DNA of 64,000 nucleotides from Paraburkholderia azotifigens. Lineage in GTDB: Bacteria; Pseudomonadota; Gammaproteobacteria; Burkholderiales; Burkholderiaceae. This document shows, one piece after another, positions 1 through 8,727 of the stretch (positions are counted from its first letter, which is position 1; every line of letters starts with the position of its first letter). The stretch covers positions 2,356,001-2,420,000 of the forward strand of contig NZ_VOQS01000003.1 of the NCBI RefSeq assembly GCF_007995085.1. The letters are read 5' to 3'. A program made the position numbers and the translations under genes. The notes under the pieces were generated by a model. That model saw only the letters and a list, made by a program, of their open reading frames with translations, did not search any database and had not been told where the DNA came from.

Positions 1-1056
1 CAGGTAGTTGAGTAGCACACCACCCAACAGCACCACCACCGACATCAATACGGCCGGTACCGGCACGCCTCTTTTATCCACTTTCGCAAACAGCGGCAGG
101 GCCTGCCCCTGCTCGGCTAGGTTATAGAGCATGCGGCCAGTGCTGAAGATGCCGCTATTGCAGGAAGACAGTGCGGCGGTCAGCACCACGAAGTTGATGA
201 TGCCAGCGGCCGCCGGAATTCCCATGCGTGCGAAGGTCATCACAAACGGACTGCCCTGCGTGCCGATCTGGTCCCACGGATAGAGCGACATGACCACGAA
301 CAGCGCGCCAACATAGAAAATCAGGATGCGCCAGAATACAGAGTCGATGGCACGCGCCAACGTCTTCCTCGGGTTTTTCGCTTCACCGGCGGTCAAGCCA
401 ATCATTTCCACGCCCAAATAGGCGAACATCACCATCTGTAGCGACATCAACACACCTTTGACACCATGGGGCATAAAACCACCATGGCTCCACAGGTTTG
501 AAATGCCGGTCGCCATGCCCTGATTACCCAGGCCAAAAAAGATCATGCCGAGACTGGATACGATCATCAGCACGATCGTGACGACCTTGATCAGCGCGAA
601 CCAGAATTCAAACTCGCCGTAGGCTTTCACACTGATGAAGTTGACGGAGCCCATGATCGCCAACGCGGACAGTGCCCAGATCCAGTGCGGCACACCTGGA
701 AACCATATCCCCATGTAAATGCCGACAGCAGTGATTTCCACCATGCAGGTCACCACCCAGAGGAACCAATAGTTCCAGCCGGTCAGATAACCGGCGAGCG
801 GGCCAAGATAGTCTTGCGCATAGCGGCTGAACGAACCGGCCACCGGGTTGTGAGTTGCCATTTCGCCGAGTGCACGCATGATCAGGAAAATGGCGAGGCC
901 GCCTAATGCATATGACAGCATGATGGCGGGACCGGCCATTTTGATGGCGCTGGCCGAGCCAAGGAACAAGCCCGCACCAATGGCCGCGCCGAGCGCCATG
1001 ATGTTGATGTGCCGCTCCTCCAGCCCGCGATGTAATGTCTCTTCCTTTTCGCTCAC
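1..1056 (-). CDS. Amino-acid permease, APC/AAT family (3' end beyond window)
   Basis: Reading the minus strand from a GTG at 1056 gives an open frame to the window edge. It begins VSEKEETLHRGLEERHINIM and continues through many hydrophobic segments with the LGAAIGAGLF glycine-rich first helix of APC-superfamily permeases. GTG is chosen because an AAGAGGAG ribosome site sits just upstream (about 1062-1069). The N-terminal acidic leader and helix order resemble the GABA, proline and aromatic amino-acid permeases (AAT family), which import amino acids with protons across the inner membrane. About 352 residues are visible of a usual 450-470. The substrate cannot be told. Confidence 0.85.
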   Translation of the reverse strand, partial: MSEKEETLHRGLEERHINIMALGAAIGAGLFLGSASAIKMAGPAIMLSYALGGLAIFLIMRALGEMATHNPVAGSFSRYAQDYLGPLAGYLTGWNYWFLWVVTCMVEITAVGIYMGIWFPGVPHWIWALSALAIMGSVNFISVKAYGEFEFWFALIKVVTIVLMIVSSLGMIFFGLGNQGMATGISNLWSHGGFMPHGVKGVLMSLQMVMFAYLGVEMIGLTAGEAKNPRKTLARAIDSVFWRILIFYVGALFVVMSLYPWDQIGTQGSPFVMTFARMGIPAAAGIINFVVLTAALSSCNSGIFSTGRMLYNLAEQGQALPLFAKVDKRGVPVPAVLMSVVVLLGGVLLNYL

Positions 1057-2258
1057 AAATGTCTCCTCTTGAACATGAATCTCTTTCCCATCGATCAGGT
1101 TGGGAAGGCGTTTTGCGCGGCGTTATCGCACCGCTTTCATCCGCAGTTCCAACGCGGAACGGGATCTACCGGTTTGTCCCCATCCGTACTTGCATCGCGT
1201 TCACTTGCTACATGCACGCTGGGCGTTTGCGCGCGTTGGGACCGCAGGTCGGCAGCGATCTTGTCACCTGTGAAGCGAATAGTCGTACTCAAGGATGTCA
1301 GCACCCCGGCAGCACGCGGCCTGGCGCCGGGCACGAAGCCGTGTCACGCGGCCATCAGCGTGTGCGCAATGCGACATCGGCTCGCCTTTAGCAGAACGCG
1401 GGGCAGGACGGGCGGGCGATGACCGTCACCTAATGCCCGGCGCGGGCGAGAAAACAGGCGCAAGTGTCTTCGATCGCTCCGCTGTATAGAACCACCACAC
1501 GCATGTCGTCTTCCAAACTGTGATTCCGCAATTTGCCAGTAAGTTCAGCTATAGTATTTGCAGATCTAAAGTTGAAGATAATGAATTTTCAATAAATTAA
1601 GTAAAAACAACTGCTGCTTCGTTCAGTCAAACCTCAGCCCGTTGTCGCTCAACTGATGAATCCGGACATGAATCTCGAGACCTGTAATGGCGCAGGAACT
1701 TGGTTTCGTGCCAGCCAGCTTTGGGACATTGCCACTGCGTTCAACATCCAGATGAGTCATCAGATGGGTTCAAGGTGCGGTTCAATGATTGGTTTGCATC
1801 AGTGCGGTGGTAGCTCGCCGGACTTCTGAAACCTGCCGACGGCGGAAAGGGATCGGACAGCGGACAGATTTGTCACGATGCTGTGAGTCTCTTACGGGTC
1901 GTGTGTTGCCCATTCGCGAAATGGTTTCGTTGATTGCACACCGATTGGCAATTAACGGCCACAACCTGCCGTTCAGCGCGCGCGGAAACTTACCGTTGGA
2001 ACGGCTGCATTGCTCTGTAACCTACCCGACGTGCAGCGCTCACAATCAGACCTTTTGTGAAGCTTTCTGTTAAGCCCCTTAGTTGCCACAAAAGGTCGAT
2101 GCGGAATGAACATCCCGTTCTAATAGCTGCTCTTGGGAGTGCGACGGACAGTGTGACCGGCAGCAACGGGGCGGCAAACGGTCCACGATGCGCGCTCAAG
2201 TCGTACGCCTAAACGCCGAACAGCGATGCGACCGCGCGAACTGACGGGATCAGACCAT
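1057..2258. other. Gene-free stretch, 1.2 kb
   Basis: No frame here has convincing protein features; the overlapping short frames look random. An AT-rich patch at 1545-1610 could hold a promoter. A short frame from 1656 has no recognisable family. A perfect 11-bp inverted repeat is listed separately at 2049-2097. Confidence 0.5.
2049..2097. repeat. 11-bp perfect inverted repeat with 27-bp loop
   Basis: GACCTTTTGTG at 2049-2059 is the exact reverse complement of CACAAAAGGTC at 2087-2097. There is no T-run after it, so a terminator is unlikely. It could be an operator, a structured RNA stem, or paired ends of a decayed mobile element. Confidence 0.5.
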
Positions 2259-2978
2259 TCAGGGCGCGGGTGCTTGCTGCCGGTCGATGACGCGTGCGGC
2301 GCCGACGATCGCGCCATCTGACGCTTCGAGCAGTACCGCCATGTGTTCGCCGGTAATTGCATTCGTACGTAGCTGGAGAGGCGCACCGGCCCATTCGCCG
2401 ATCGAGGTGAAGCTGCGCACGATGTTCGATTCAGTGAGCGTTTCGCCAGAGTTCTCGCCGCGTCCGACCGGCGTGACGTGGCGCGTATCGTAGCCGACCA
2501 GCAGTACGTGTGCGCGCCCACGCCCAGACCCGATCGACACCGAAACGTTGCTGCCGTCGCGAATGGCGTCGACCATGGCTGCCGTCGCGGCTGTGGATTT
2601 CGCGTCTTCGATGGCGGTGCGGGCCGCAGCGCGATTCGAGCCGACCACTTCGGCCTTGCCGTCGATCACCATTTCAGGCGTGTAGGGAAAATCGCGGAAG
2701 CGCCTGGCATACTGTGCCTGACGCGCATCTGCGGCTTCGAACGAAAATGGATCTTTCCAACCGAGCTGGTTCCAGTATGTGACGTGAAACGCAAGCGGAA
2801 GCACGTCGCTCCGCGTGTCGCTCAACTCAGACAGATATCGGTCGGCGGGCGGACATGACGAACAGCCTTGCGACGTGAACAGTTCGACGACAACTGGGCG
2901 CGGCGCGGCGGCGAATGCATGTGATGCAAGAAGCGCCGCGGCTCCAGCGCCGATGACTGCGAGAGAACGGGTGAGCAT
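2259..2978 (-). CDS. Secreted DUF1223 family protein
   Basis: A 239-residue protein with a Sec signal peptide (residues 1-24, ending SHAFAAA). The DUF1223 hallmark follows at once: a thioredoxin-like strand VVVELFTSQGCSSCPPAD with a CxxC pair (about residues 39-42). Family members are periplasmic or exported proteins with a thioredoxin-like fold; the precise reaction is not established. The ATG at 2978 lies about 25 bases below an ECF-type promoter (3007-3038) that is nearly identical to the one before the next minus-strand gene, so both are probably induced together. The length is normal for the family and the frame is intact. Confidence 0.85.
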   Translation of the reverse strand: MLTRSLAVIGAGAAALLASHAFAAAPRPVVVELFTSQGCSSCPPADRYLSELSDTRSDVLPLAFHVTYWNQLGWKDPFSFEAADARQAQYARRFRDFPYTPEMVIDGKAEVVGSNRAAARTAIEDAKSTAATAAMVDAIRDGSNVSVSIGSGRGRAHVLLVGYDTRHVTPVGRGENSGETLTESNIVRSFTSIGEWAGAPLQLRTNAITGEHMAVLLEASDGAIVGAARVIDRQQAPAP

Positions 2979-3006
2979 TTGCTGACTCCAGATGACAACC
3001 CTATCT

Positions 3007-3038
3007 CTAGTTCGATTGCTGGCGTGGGACGGTTACAG
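3007..3038 (-). promoter_or_regulatory. ECF-sigma-type promoter before the DUF1223 gene
   Basis: On the minus strand the sequence reads CTGTAACC, 16 bases, CGAACTAG. The same two octamers with the same 16-base spacer recur at 3912-3943 before the YkgJ-type gene. The GTAACC / CGAA pair with 16-bp spacing is typical of ECF sigma promoters and resembles SigF-type metal-stress promoters. No sigma factor gene lies in the window. Confidence 0.7.
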
Positions 3039-3067
3039 TGAATCTGCATCCCGATGCGTCACCTGCT

Positions 3068-3874
3068 TCAATCACGGCCGTCCGTGTCATTGGCGAGGAA
3101 GCCGAGATAGGTTGGTGTTTGCTGCGAGCGCGGCACACCTTCGGGCGCGTGTGCTACTGCGCTGAGCGAGCGCAGTGTGCTGAGTGTTGCCGCGCGATTC
3201 GTGATGAGGTGCCACGGATGCGGTGAACGCGGCTCGGGATCGTCGATCTGCGCGGCTGCCTGTTGCGCCGCTTGCAACGCGGCCTGAACGCGAGTGCGCT
3301 GCGGCGCATAGATTGCATAGCCTTCGTTTGCGAGGGCCGCCGTGTCGTAACCGAGCAGCGTGCACAGGTACGCCTTGGTAAGCCGGTCGCGCTGATCTGC
3401 GTCACGCGACTGAGCGATCAGCGCATCGATCTCGGGGGTGACAAGCTGGCCCGCACGCATTAATGGCGGCTGGTTACTAGACCACGCATCGGGAGGACAG
3501 AGCTTCCCAGATGGATCGAAAGGTACGAAAGGATTGACTTCGGCAGGGTAGATGCGGCACACCCGCGGGCGTTGATCGTACGCGCCGCAGGCCATGTTTG
3601 CACCCAGATGAGGACACGGGCCCTTGAATGCGGCGACCAGCGTTACCGCGACGCGGACAGAAAGCGCCCCGCTATGCGCAGCGAAAGAGCGCCGGCGCCG
3701 GTGTTGCGCGAGCGCATCGCTCTCGGGCGGCTCTTGCGGCCACACGATCGCATCGCAATACAGCTGCACGTCGCCGCCGCGAGCGATCCAGTCGAGCGCC
3801 TCGTCGACGGAGAGCGGCAGGTGCAAATCATGGCAGCAACGGCCGCACATCGTGCATGAAAAGTGAACAGACAT
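3068..3874 (-). CDS. YkgJ-family cysteine-cluster protein
   Basis: A 268-residue protein starting MSVHFSCTMCGRCC, which carries the CxxCxxCC cluster of the YkgJ/UPF0153 family. More Cys occur in the middle (CPHLGANMACGAYDQRPRVC), the usual second half of the putative metal or Fe-S site. The family's function is unproven; zinc or iron-sulfur binding is usually proposed. An in-frame ATG exists upstream at 3934, but it would lie above the likely transcription start of the promoter at 3912-3943, so 3874 is preferred. The gene shares that promoter type with the DUF1223 gene downstream. Confidence 0.8.
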   Translation of the reverse strand: MSVHFSCTMCGRCCHDLHLPLSVDEALDWIARGGDVQLYCDAIVWPQEPPESDALAQHRRRRSFAAHSGALSVRVAVTLVAAFKGPCPHLGANMACGAYDQRPRVCRIYPAEVNPFVPFDPSGKLCPPDAWSSNQPPLMRAGQLVTPEIDALIAQSRDADQRDRLTKAYLCTLLGYDTAALANEGYAIYAPQRTRVQAALQAAQQAAAQIDDPEPRSPHPWHLITNRAATLSTLRSLSAVAHAPEGVPRSQQTPTYLGFLANDTDGRD

Positions 3875-3911
3875 TTTTCCAGAATTGGCAAACCAACAGT
3901 GGTAGTTGTGG

Positions 3912-3943
3912 CTAGTTCGTCGGGAGCACGGCAACGGTTACAG
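3912..3943 (-). promoter_or_regulatory. ECF-sigma-type promoter before the YkgJ-type gene
   Basis: Minus-strand CTGTAACC, 16 bases, CGAACTAG: both octamers and the spacing are identical to the site at 3007-3038, while the spacers differ. Its position argues for the ATG at 3874 as the true start of the downstream gene. Confidence 0.7.
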
Positions 3944-3981
3944 TCCGCCGATCTTAAATGTCTGGCAAGTGTACGTCCTGT

Positions 3982-5363
3982 TCAACGACGCAGTTCGTTT
4001 GTCACGGTGACCGCGGGTACGGATTGCTTCGCGTAAGCCTGTACGACTGTCGGCACGCGGCCCAGGGGCACATGGCCATTGATTTCATCGGCCTCGTTCG
4101 AGCGCGTGAAGCGCAGATGCGTAATATCTGTCGGGAAGAACATGCTCCAGCTCCATTCCACGAAGATCCGCAGCTTGCGACCAAGCGTCGGGATCCGGGA
4201 AAGATAGAAGGCGCGCCACAGCAACCATGCGGGGAGGCCGGTCACGCGTACACCGTAAATCGATGCGACACCCTTCATATGGCCGATAGTGGCCATCATC
4301 CCTTTCGCCACGAACGCGAATGTACGAGTCTCTCTACCCGTCAGGCGACGCACGAGGTTGTCTGCGAGTTGATGGGCCTGCGCGACCGCGTGCTGTGCCG
4401 TGGGTGGCGACGGTTGACCCGTCGCCGCGTTGTGCACCAGTGCGCAGTCTCCCGCCGCCCACAGAGCGGGAAAGTCAGGCACGCTCATATCGCCTTGCGT
4501 AGTGATCCGGCCGCGCTCGACGGGCAAGCCGATGCGCGTGGCGAGCCGCTCGATCAGCGGGTTAGGTTTCGTGCCGATCGTGCAGATCACCGTTGAACCG
4601 CCCATGCACTCGCCATCCTGCAGGACGACGCCTTCTTCGCTGACACGCGACGCCCGCGTGCCGAGCCTGACGTTGATGCCACGGTCCGCCATCCGCTGCG
4701 CAGCGATCACACCGAGCGATTCTGGCATCTCCGGCAGCAGCCGGCTTCCGTCGTGCAGTATCGTGACGGCAAGTTCCTCGTCGCGCACGAGCCTGTAAAA
4801 GTGCCGGACGCTACGGAGATAGTCGGCCAGCTCGCCGGCTACCTCGACGCCGGAGAATCCCCGCCCACAACGATGAAGTGTCCGAGGCGACGCCTGACAT
4901 CCGGGTCCGACTCCAGTTCGATACACGCAAGTCTTCGCAGGACCTGGTTACGGATGAACATCGCGTCGCCGATCATCTTGAGCGGCAACGCGTGTTCTTT
5001 CATACCCGGCACAAGCTCCATGTTTGCACGCGTACCGAACGCGAAGATCAGGTGTTCGAAGGCAATTTCGCGAGTGCCGGCCAGTGTGGTGCCACGTATG
5101 GTCCGGCGCTCGTAATCGACGTCCTGGACAGTTGCCATGATAAAGCGGGAGCGCTGGATCATCTGGCGAATCGGCACGATGACCTGCTCAGGGAAAACGG
5201 ACGCGCCGACTACTTCAGCAAGCATCGGATTGAAGGTGGTGAAGCTTTCGTCGCTGATGAGCACCACACGATAGGGCGCAGCCAATCGCTTTTCGAGAGC
5301 CTGCGCGAGCGTCGTACCGGCAAAGCCGCCGCCAATGACCACGATGTTTTTCTCGGCTTCCAT
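3982..5363 (-). pseudogene. ndh: Type II NADH dehydrogenase (NDH-2), split by a 1-base frameshift
   Basis: The first frame (from 5363) has the Rossmann FAD motif NIVVIGGGFAGTTLA and runs to RRLGHFIVVGGDSPASR. The second frame picks up exactly there with GFSGVEVAGELADYLR, the second dinucleotide (NAD) motif of NDH-2, and continues through a typical AAGDCA FAD-contact motif to a C-terminal membrane-anchoring region ending at 3982. Adding one G to the C4 run at 4859-4862 (minus-strand G4) restores VVGGGFSG and a full enzyme of about 460 residues, the normal size. NDH-2 passes electrons from NADH to quinone without proton pumping. This is either a genuine pseudogene or a homopolymer assembly error. 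A GTGA direct-repeat operator lies upstream at 5449-5465. Confidence 0.85.
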
Positions 5364-5746
5364 GTCATCTCCTTACGTACCCATCAGCCCGGGGTGGCGT
5401 GGGTCTGGAATGTAGTGTGCGAATCGCTCCTCACGCACGCGTCGCCCGGAGTTCACTTTTCTGTCACGACACGCAGACTGCCAGGTCAATCCCGGCGGCC
5501 GGGCCCCCGACTGATCGTCCAGATCTGAAATCGGGAGCTGAAACGTCGTAACAGGCAGTCCGCCGCGGTGCGGTTCGCGCTCCAGTTCGCGGCGCACGCG
5601 AGCCGGCCATACATCGACATGCGCGCGTCGACTTAACATCAAAAGAACGATTGCGCGGAACTCGACATGGACGGATCGTGGTCATGTCCTTGAATCAGCT
5701 GACTCGATGCGGACCTGGTTGCGCTCTCCACGATCTTCGCGGTGGC
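5364..5746. other. Intergenic region upstream of ndh
   Basis: No credible gene. The part next to ndh carries the putative response-regulator site (5449-5465). The rest, toward the YeeE/YedE gene end, shows nothing clear. Confidence 0.5.
5449..5465 (-). promoter_or_regulatory. GTGA direct-repeat operator before ndh (11-bp spacing)
   Basis: On the minus strand GTGAC and GTGA recur with starts 11 bases apart. The surrounding 30 bases align without gaps to the site before bufA1 (7889-7903), including a shared downstream CGGGCGA. An 11-bp period of direct repeats is typical for OmpR/PhoB-type response regulators, and such a regulator is encoded at 8020-8727. The assignment is inferred. Confidence 0.55.
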
Positions 5747-6769
5747 TCATGCAAGCTTCGTCATTTCACGTTGCCGGCGCGCATGCAGCAGTCGGCGCGA
5801 GACCGACACAGCGCCGATCGCGAAACACATCGCTGCAAATGCGACCCACGCATACGGCCGCAAGAGAGGCATCGCCACGAGGACGAGCGAGTCGTTCCCG
5901 CCGGGAATCATCAGGCTTGCCCAGCCCATCAGCGCGCCGCCGCTCAGACAGCGCACCAGTCGGGTCGGTGTGACGTGGGTGCCGCAAACGTGTTCGCGGC
6001 GCATCGCGCGCCTGACCCCGGCTGACATCGCACCCAGCAGCAGTGCACCGAATAGCAGCCCGCGCGAGGTCGTGGCGACGACATGTCCCTGCGCGAGATC
6101 GGCGAGCGTATCGGTGTATGTCCAGGCGCCATCGAGCACAAACAGCAGGACGAACGTGGCCCCGATCGCCGCGGTCGCGCCGTGCGGTAACCACGATGCC
6201 CGCGTTTCCTCCGGGTCCGGGTCCGGCCTGGCGGACGCGGGCGTCGTGTGATGTGGGCGCAGCGCGCATGCGGCAAGCGTAGTCGCTACTGCAGCGAGCA
6301 ATACCGCGATAGAACCTGGCGCATGCAGAGCGGGCGAATCATGCACGGGAAAGGGGATCGCGGCAGCAAGCCCACGCGCGGCGATGTGACAGCCTGCGTA
6401 ATAACCAATGGGCGTGGCAACATAACTCCATTGCCCCGCACCGATGCGCGCGATCGTGCCCAGCGCGCACGCGCCGTTCACCGAGGCCCCCAGTCCGAGA
6501 AGCAGTCCGCCCCAGATCGTCGCGCGAGTCGCCGGCGCGCCATCCGGAAGGGAGGGCAGCATATCGAGCGATTTCGCAATGAACAGGCCGCCAAGCACGA
6601 GCATGGACGCTGCGATGATCGCCAGCAGACGCCAGCATTTGCGCTCGTCGACGATCTCGTTGACGGCGGCCACGGTGCAGGTGCCCCCGCTCCGGATGGC
6701 GACGCCCATTGCCAGCGCGCAGAGAGCCGACAGTGTTCCTGCAATGGCATGAGGGGGCACATCGATCAT
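5747..6769 (-). CDS. YeeE/YedE family inner-membrane protein
   Basis: About 340 residues, nearly all hydrophobic, with two sulf-transp-like halves: GVAIRSGGTCTVAAVNEIVD near the N-terminus, a central GLGASVNGACALGTIARIG, and a late MGWASLMIPGGNDSLVL. The small-residue-and-Cys motifs match the YeeE/YedE family, some of whose members import thiosulfate or other sulfur compounds; the substrate here is unknown. ATG at 6769 (MIDVPPHAIAG) is chosen over an upstream ATG because AGGAG sits 8 bases before it. It is the last gene of the bufA1-doxX-yeeE series, 100 bases after doxX. Similar genes occur beside DoxX and bufferin genes. Confidence 0.8.
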   Translation of the reverse strand: MIDVPPHAIAGTLSALCALAMGVAIRSGGTCTVAAVNEIVDERKCWRLLAIIAASMLVLGGLFIAKSLDMLPSLPDGAPATRATIWGGLLLGLGASVNGACALGTIARIGAGQWSYVATPIGYYAGCHIAARGLAAAIPFPVHDSPALHAPGSIAVLLAAVATTLAACALRPHHTTPASARPDPDPEETRASWLPHGATAAIGATFVLLFVLDGAWTYTDTLADLAQGHVVATTSRGLLFGALLLGAMSAGVRRAMRREHVCGTHVTPTRLVRCLSGGALMGWASLMIPGGNDSLVLVAMPLLRPYAWVAFAAMCFAIGAVSVSRRLLHARRQREMTKLA

Positions 6770-6869
6770 GACAGCGCTCCTGAAAGAGCTGATGGAGCAA
6801 GCGCGCTGCAGGAACTCCGCGCGAAGCTGCGGCACGCCTTGTCAGGCGCCCGCTGATGAATGCACCGCA

Positions 6870-7379
6870 TCAAGGGCGCGATGATGTGTGACCCAGCCAG
6901 CGGCCGATCAGGTAATCGAGCGACAGCTTGCCGGGGCCGTGCAGCAGCGTGACGAGCAGAAAGAGACCCCAGTACTGGTGATCGCGCAGACCGACTTCGC
7001 CCAGTCCCGGATAGGAGATGACGGCAATGATGTTGAAGATGAAAAGCCCGAATGCCGCGAAGCGCGAACCGAGCCCAAGCACAAGGAAGATGGGAAATCC
7101 CAGTTCGGCGGCCGTGCCGAGATAGGCGGCCAATACGGGCGGCAGGAGCGGCACCGAATACTCGCCCTGAAAGAGGGCGAGCGTGGAAGACCAGCTCGCG
7201 ATCTTGGTGAGCCCGGACTGGAAGAACACCAGACCGATGACAATGCGAATGCCCAGGTCGAGCACAGGCGTGGCGAACGCCAGCGCGCGCAGCGCCGAAC
7301 GGTAAAGCGCGAGTGCCTTGTGCGGCACGCTGGCCGGCTCGGCGCCGTGCGTCGCGGAAAGGGGCGATGAGAGCTTCAT
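6870..7379 (-). CDS. DoxX family membrane protein
   Basis: 169 residues with four predicted membrane helices. The DoxX signature is visible: a first helix with GLVFFQSGLTKIASW, then helices around residues 80-105 and 108-125, and a final one with GLFLLVTLLHGPGKLSLDYLI. DoxX proteins sit in the inner membrane and are linked to redox and thiol stress. They are frequent partners in DUF2282/DUF692/DUF2063 (bufferin) operons, and this gene lies 88 bases downstream of the DUF2282 precursor on the same strand. The exact role is unknown. Confidence 0.85.
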   Translation of the reverse strand: MKLSSPLSATHGAEPASVPHKALALYRSALRALAFATPVLDLGIRIVIGLVFFQSGLTKIASWSSTLALFQGEYSVPLLPPVLAAYLGTAAELGFPIFLVLGLGSRFAAFGLFIFNIIAVISYPGLGEVGLRDHQYWGLFLLVTLLHGPGKLSLDYLIGRWLGHTSSRP

Positions 7380-7467
7380 GTTGGAACCTCTGGTCGTGGT
7401 GAACTCAGGCTGAAGTCAACTGGCGCCGCGAGCGGTTCGATGCGACGCCGGGACGGGGAAGTCGATA

Positions 7468-7791
7468 TCAACCCGCAGCGGCGGCTTTGGCCGCGGGACT
7501 GAGAACGCCGCTTTTGCCACCGGGCTTGGCGAACTCCGACATCTGCAGATGTCCGCCGGCGATCTTGTCGCACGTGCCCTTGGGCACGAGAATCCAGGCT
7601 TCCGTGTCGTGGTCCATCTTTGCGGTAGCGGCGCATGAACTCTTGCTGGTGCCGCAATCGTTTTTGCCCGCCTTCGCGATGCCTGCGCACTTCTCGAAGT
7701 CGCCGGCTGCAAAGGCGGCCGTGCTTGCCGTCGCGACGCCAATCGCAAGCAGACTCGCAATGGCGCCTTGAATGATGCGTTCGCTTTTCAT
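7468..7791 (-). CDS. bufA1: DUF2282 bufferin-type RiPP precursor
   Basis: 107 residues. A Sec signal peptide (about 1-29, ending STAAFAA) is followed by a short core with four Cys at positions 35, 46, 53 and 74. The spacing and context (EKCAGIAKAGKNDCG, SSCAA, AWILVPKGTC) are those of the DUF2282 family, called bufferins. In that family the core Cys are modified by an MNIO enzyme (DUF692) and the peptide is exported to the periplasm, where it chelates copper. The modifying genes bufB and bufC lie 2-3 kb away, across a two-component system. A strong GGAGGA site precedes the ATG. A predicted regulator site (7889-7903) lies in the divergent promoter region shared with the response regulator. The copper role is from family knowledge. 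Confidence 0.85.
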   Translation of the reverse strand: MKSERIIQGAIASLLAIGVATASTAAFAAGDFEKCAGIAKAGKNDCGTSKSSCAATAKMDHDTEAWILVPKGTCDKIAGGHLQMSEFAKPGGKSGVLSPAAKAAAAG

Positions 7792-7888
7792 GATGCTTCC
7801 TCCAGGGGGGTGATGAGGTCAGGCGCGATTGCCTGTGTCCTTGGGATGAAGTTTGCGAAGCGCTGCTCACGGCTTTATCGCCCGAAAA

Positions 7889-7903
7889 TCAAATTTTTGT
7901 CAC
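7889..7903 (-). promoter_or_regulatory. GTGA/TTGA direct-repeat operator between bufA1 and the response regulator
   Basis: Minus strand: GTGAC, then TTGA with starts 11 bases apart, followed by TTTTCGGGCGA. It aligns ungapped with the ndh site at 5449-5465. It lies in the 228-bp divergent region and could control both bufA1 and the two-component genes. Confidence 0.55.
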
Positions 7904-8019
7904 GACGCGCGGGCGCGCTGGACACCCTCCGTTGGCGATCTAGAATGATCTGGACATCATGCAATTGCCCGTTCTCGCGGGCGGTGCCGTTCCACCAACA
8001 GTCCACTGAGGATGCCGTC

Positions 8020-8727
8020 ATGTCTCGCAACGTTCTGGTGATCGAAGACGACAATGACATTGCCCAACTCGTCCGCATGCAACTCGTCGGTCTCGCCTGC
8101 GAGACGACGGTCGTAAACGACGGCAGGGCGGGGCTGGCGGAGGCGCTTGCCAGACCATACGATCTGGTGGTGCTCGACCTGATGCTGCCGGGCGTCGACG
8201 GCCTCGAGATCTGCCGGCGTCTGCGCTCGGAACGCCGCTATACGCCGATCCTGATGCTGACGGCCAAGTCGACCGAACTCGACCGGGTGCTGGGACTGGA
8301 GATGGGCGCGGACGACTACCTCGCAAAACCGTTCAGCGTGCTGGAATTCGTTGCCCGTGTGAAGGCGATTTTCAGGCTCGTCGATATGCTCGCCAATACG
8401 GCGGCCGGAGCGCATACGCTGATCGAATGCAAAGATCTGAAGATCGACGTCGAAAGGCGGGATGTGACCGTGCGCGGCGCTGCAATCCTGTTGACCGCCA
8501 AGGAGTTCCAGCTACTGCTTCATTTTGCGCAGAACCCGGGGCGCGTCTATACGCGCGCGCAGTTGCTCGATCAGGTGTGGGGCTACAGCCATAGTGGCTA
8601 TGAACACACGGTCAACTCCCATATCAACCGCCTGCGCGCGAAGATCGAAATCGATCCGAACGCACCGGAATACATCCAGACGGTATGGGGCGTCGGGTAC
8701 AAGTTCCGCAATGCAACCGAAAACTGA
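8020..8727 (+). CDS. OmpR/PhoB-family response regulator
   Basis: 235 residues. The receiver domain (1-120) has the acidic pair at residues 10-11, the phospho-acceptor Asp53 in VVLDLMLPG, and Lys103 in YLAKPFS. The C-terminal winged helix (about 135-232) has the family's TAKEFQLLLHFAQNPGRVYTR and HINRLRAKIE segments. The ATG at 8020 has GAGGA upstream; longer forms in the same frame have no such site. The histidine kinase starts 17 bases before its stop, so the two are co-translated. Its position between bufA1 and bufBC and the repeated GTGA sites suggest it controls bufferin genes and ndh. The signal is unknown; copper is a reasonable guess. Confidence 0.92.
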   Translation: MSRNVLVIEDDNDIAQLVRMQLVGLACETTVVNDGRAGLAEALARPYDLVVLDLMLPGVDGLEICRRLRSERRYTPILMLTAKSTELDRVLGLEMGADDYLAKPFSVLEFVARVKAIFRLVDMLANTAAGAHTLIECKDLKIDVERRDVTVRGAAILLTAKEFQLLLHFAQNPGRVYTRAQLLDQVWGYSHSGYEHTVNSHINRLRAKIEIDPNAPEYIQTVWGVGYKFRNATEN

